A stretch of 64,000 nt of DNA, taken from positions 85,628 to 149,627 of the forward strand of contig CAAGAM010000195.1 of NCBI GenBank assembly GCA_900767815.1. Reading direction: 5' to 3'. This document shows, one piece after another, positions 63,299 through 64,000 of this stretch. A program made the position numbers and the translations under genes. The stretch comes from Clostridia bacterium (GTDB taxonomy: Bacteria; Bacillota; Clostridia; Christensenellales; Borkfalkiaceae). Every line of letters begins with the position of its first letter. Position 1 is the stretch's first letter. Below the pieces are notes generated by a model. That model did no database searches and had not been told where the DNA came from. It saw only the letters and a program-made list of their open reading frames with translations.

Positions 63299-63858
63299 AT
63301 TTCAACGCCCTCCTTGACAAGGTAATTTTTTAATTTATTTCGGGTGTGGAACAACATGTTTTTCACTTTACTTTCGGTAAAACCGAAACGCTCTGCAATT
63401 TCTTCGATACTATCGAAAAAGTAATATTTTCTGATAAAAACGCTTCTCACGTCATTTTTTTGCATGTGAAGAAACTCGCTTATCAGTTTACCGATGTCTT
63501 CGTCGCTCACATCGGGAGCATATCTCTCATCAGGCAGAATACTCGCAAGCTCGTCAAGAGAAACAAGCATATTCTTCGAACGTTTCCCTCGGCTATTATA
63601 CTCTAACCGCTTTAAAGACAGATTTCTTGCAATTTTGCATAAAAAAGCCATGAGGCTATTCGGCTTAGCCGGCGGAATAGCATTCCAGACGCCGTTATAT
63701 GTATCGTTAACGCATTCATCCGAATCTTCCGTGTTATTTAAAATATTATACGCGATAGAATAACATAGTTTACCGTATTTCATATCGGTCTCTTTAATAG
63801 CCCGTTCGTCTCGCGCAAAGTAAAGTTCGATAATTTTTGAATCGTCTATATCGTCCAC
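63295..63858 (-). CDS. ECF sigma factor
   Basis: 187 aa with region 2 (YSIAYNILNNTEDSDECVNDTYNGVW) and region 4 (SIEEIAERFGFTESKVKNMLFHTRNKL). Start GTG at 63858, directly after a GGGGG run, so spacing is unusually short. It is probably held by the anti-sigma encoded next to it. Target promoters are unknown. Confidence 0.88.
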   Translation of the reverse strand: MDDIDDSKIIELYFARDERAIKETDMKYGKLCYSIAYNILNNTEDSDECVNDTYNGVWNAIPPAKPNSLMAFLCKIARNLSLKRLEYNSRGKRSKNMLVSLDELASILPDERYAPDVSDEDIGKLISEFLHMQKNDVRSVFIRKYYFFDSIEEIAERFGFTESKVKNMLFHTRNKLKNYLVKEGVEI

Positions 63859-63872
63859 CCCCTTTTCTTAGC

Positions 63873-63951
63873 CGAGCGAGATTCGAACCCCATCAAGCCT
63901 TAAAGCCGTCTTTTTTGCATATTTTTGCATATTTTTGCAAATTCTCGCTCG
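63873..63951. other. tRNA-like inverted repeat at the window edge
   Basis: 9-bp arms CGAGCGAGA (63873-63881) and TCTCGCTCG (63943-63951) close a 61-nt segment. On the minus strand the 3' side reads GGGGTTCGAATCTCGCTCGG, a perfect T-loop plus acceptor-like end of a tRNA, but no D or anticodon arms fit. The interior also holds TTTTTGCATA repeated (63912-63941). It could be a decayed tRNA or an attachment-site remnant. Confidence 0.4.
63912..63941. repeat. 10-bp tandem repeat
   Basis: TTTTTGCATA twice, then a third copy with two changes (TTTTTGCAAA). Confidence 0.8.
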
Positions 63952-64000
63952 ATGTATTGATATACACCTTCGTTCGCCTTTACAACAATCTGCTAAAAAA

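Overview
The window comes from a spore-forming member of the class Clostridia, roughly 40% GC by eye. It carries the complete spoIIIA operon (AA to AH), the spoIIAA-spoIIAB-sigF operon, spoIVB, a probable spoIIM, spoVAD-spoVAE, yunB, gerW/ytfJ and two sporulation/cell-wall D,D-carboxypeptidases. The order nusB-folD-ispA-tlyA-nadK-argR-recN-spoIVB is a well-known clostridial chromosomal backbone. I see no phage, transposon, CRISPR or defence island. This is a core chromosomal segment, probably from an uncultured gut-type lineage (inference).

Layout. 1-5.1 kb (+): a peptidase/isoprenoid operon (M18 aminopeptidase, HD protein, pepT, a divergent dxs). 5.2-7.5 kb (+): rny and a YgjP-type metalloprotein. 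7.6-9.6 kb (-): a large PadR-domain protein with a very long acidic linker and four C-terminal membrane segments, behind a consensus promoter with tandem operator-like repeats. 9.8-12.1 kb (+): a Xer-type recombinase and hflX. 12.2-26.3 kb (-): dacF-like, spoIIM, spoIVB, recN, argR, nadK, tlyA, ispA, folD, nusB, asp23 and spoIIIAH-AA. 26.4-28.6 kb (-): trmB and the spoIIA operon. 28.7-29.6 kb: rubrerythrin and tRNA-Pro(CGG). 29.6-33.5 kb (-): a two-component system in one operon with an unknown eight-helix membrane protein and lgt. 33.6-40.4 kb (-): S51 peptidase, an unknown coiled-coil protein, rluB-type synthase, dacB-like, gerW, ytfI-like, scpB, scpA and a site-2 protease. 40.5-42.4 kb: a divergent small 8-Cys protein and an SOS unit, lexA plus a DnaQ-like exonuclease, with a clear LexA box. 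42.5-49.4 kb (-): miaB-mutS-mutL-miaA. 49.5-51.7 kb (+): class A PBP. 51.8-59.2 kb (-): U32 protease, mutS2, a membrane protein, cysteine desulfurase and thiI. 59.2-61.3 kb (-): yunB, spoVAE, spoVAD. 61.5-63.9 kb (-): lipoprotein, membrane anti-sigma-like protein and ECF sigma factor.

How the parts relate. Much of the window is the forespore/mother-cell programme (sigF control, SpoIIIA-SpoIVB signalling, SpoVA dipicolinate transport, cortex enzymes), mixed with DNA maintenance (RecN, MutS/L, MutS2, LexA, ScpAB) and tRNA modification (MiaA, MiaB, TrmB, ThiI with its desulfurase, TlyA, Rlu).

The most interesting unexplained signal is a recurring arrangement at first genes of transcription units. 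A good -35/-10 pair ends only 5-6 nt before the start codon and no Shine-Dalgarno is present. I count five sigma-A type cases (trmB, S51 peptidase, site-2 protease, miaB, U32 protease) and three sporulation-sigma type cases (spoIIIAA, yunB, spoVAD). This predicts leaderless mRNAs in a clostridium that elsewhere uses strong Shine-Dalgarno sites. Other leads are the membrane-tethered PadR protein with its operator, matching GCGTAAA/TTTACGC inverted repeats just before the ribosome sites of the xer gene and spoIVB, and a 24-bp perfect palindrome over the promoter and start codon of the site-2 protease-scpAB operon.

No gene-free stretch exceeds 300 bases. The longest, 9567-9850, holds two divergent promoters, operator repeats and a hairpin.
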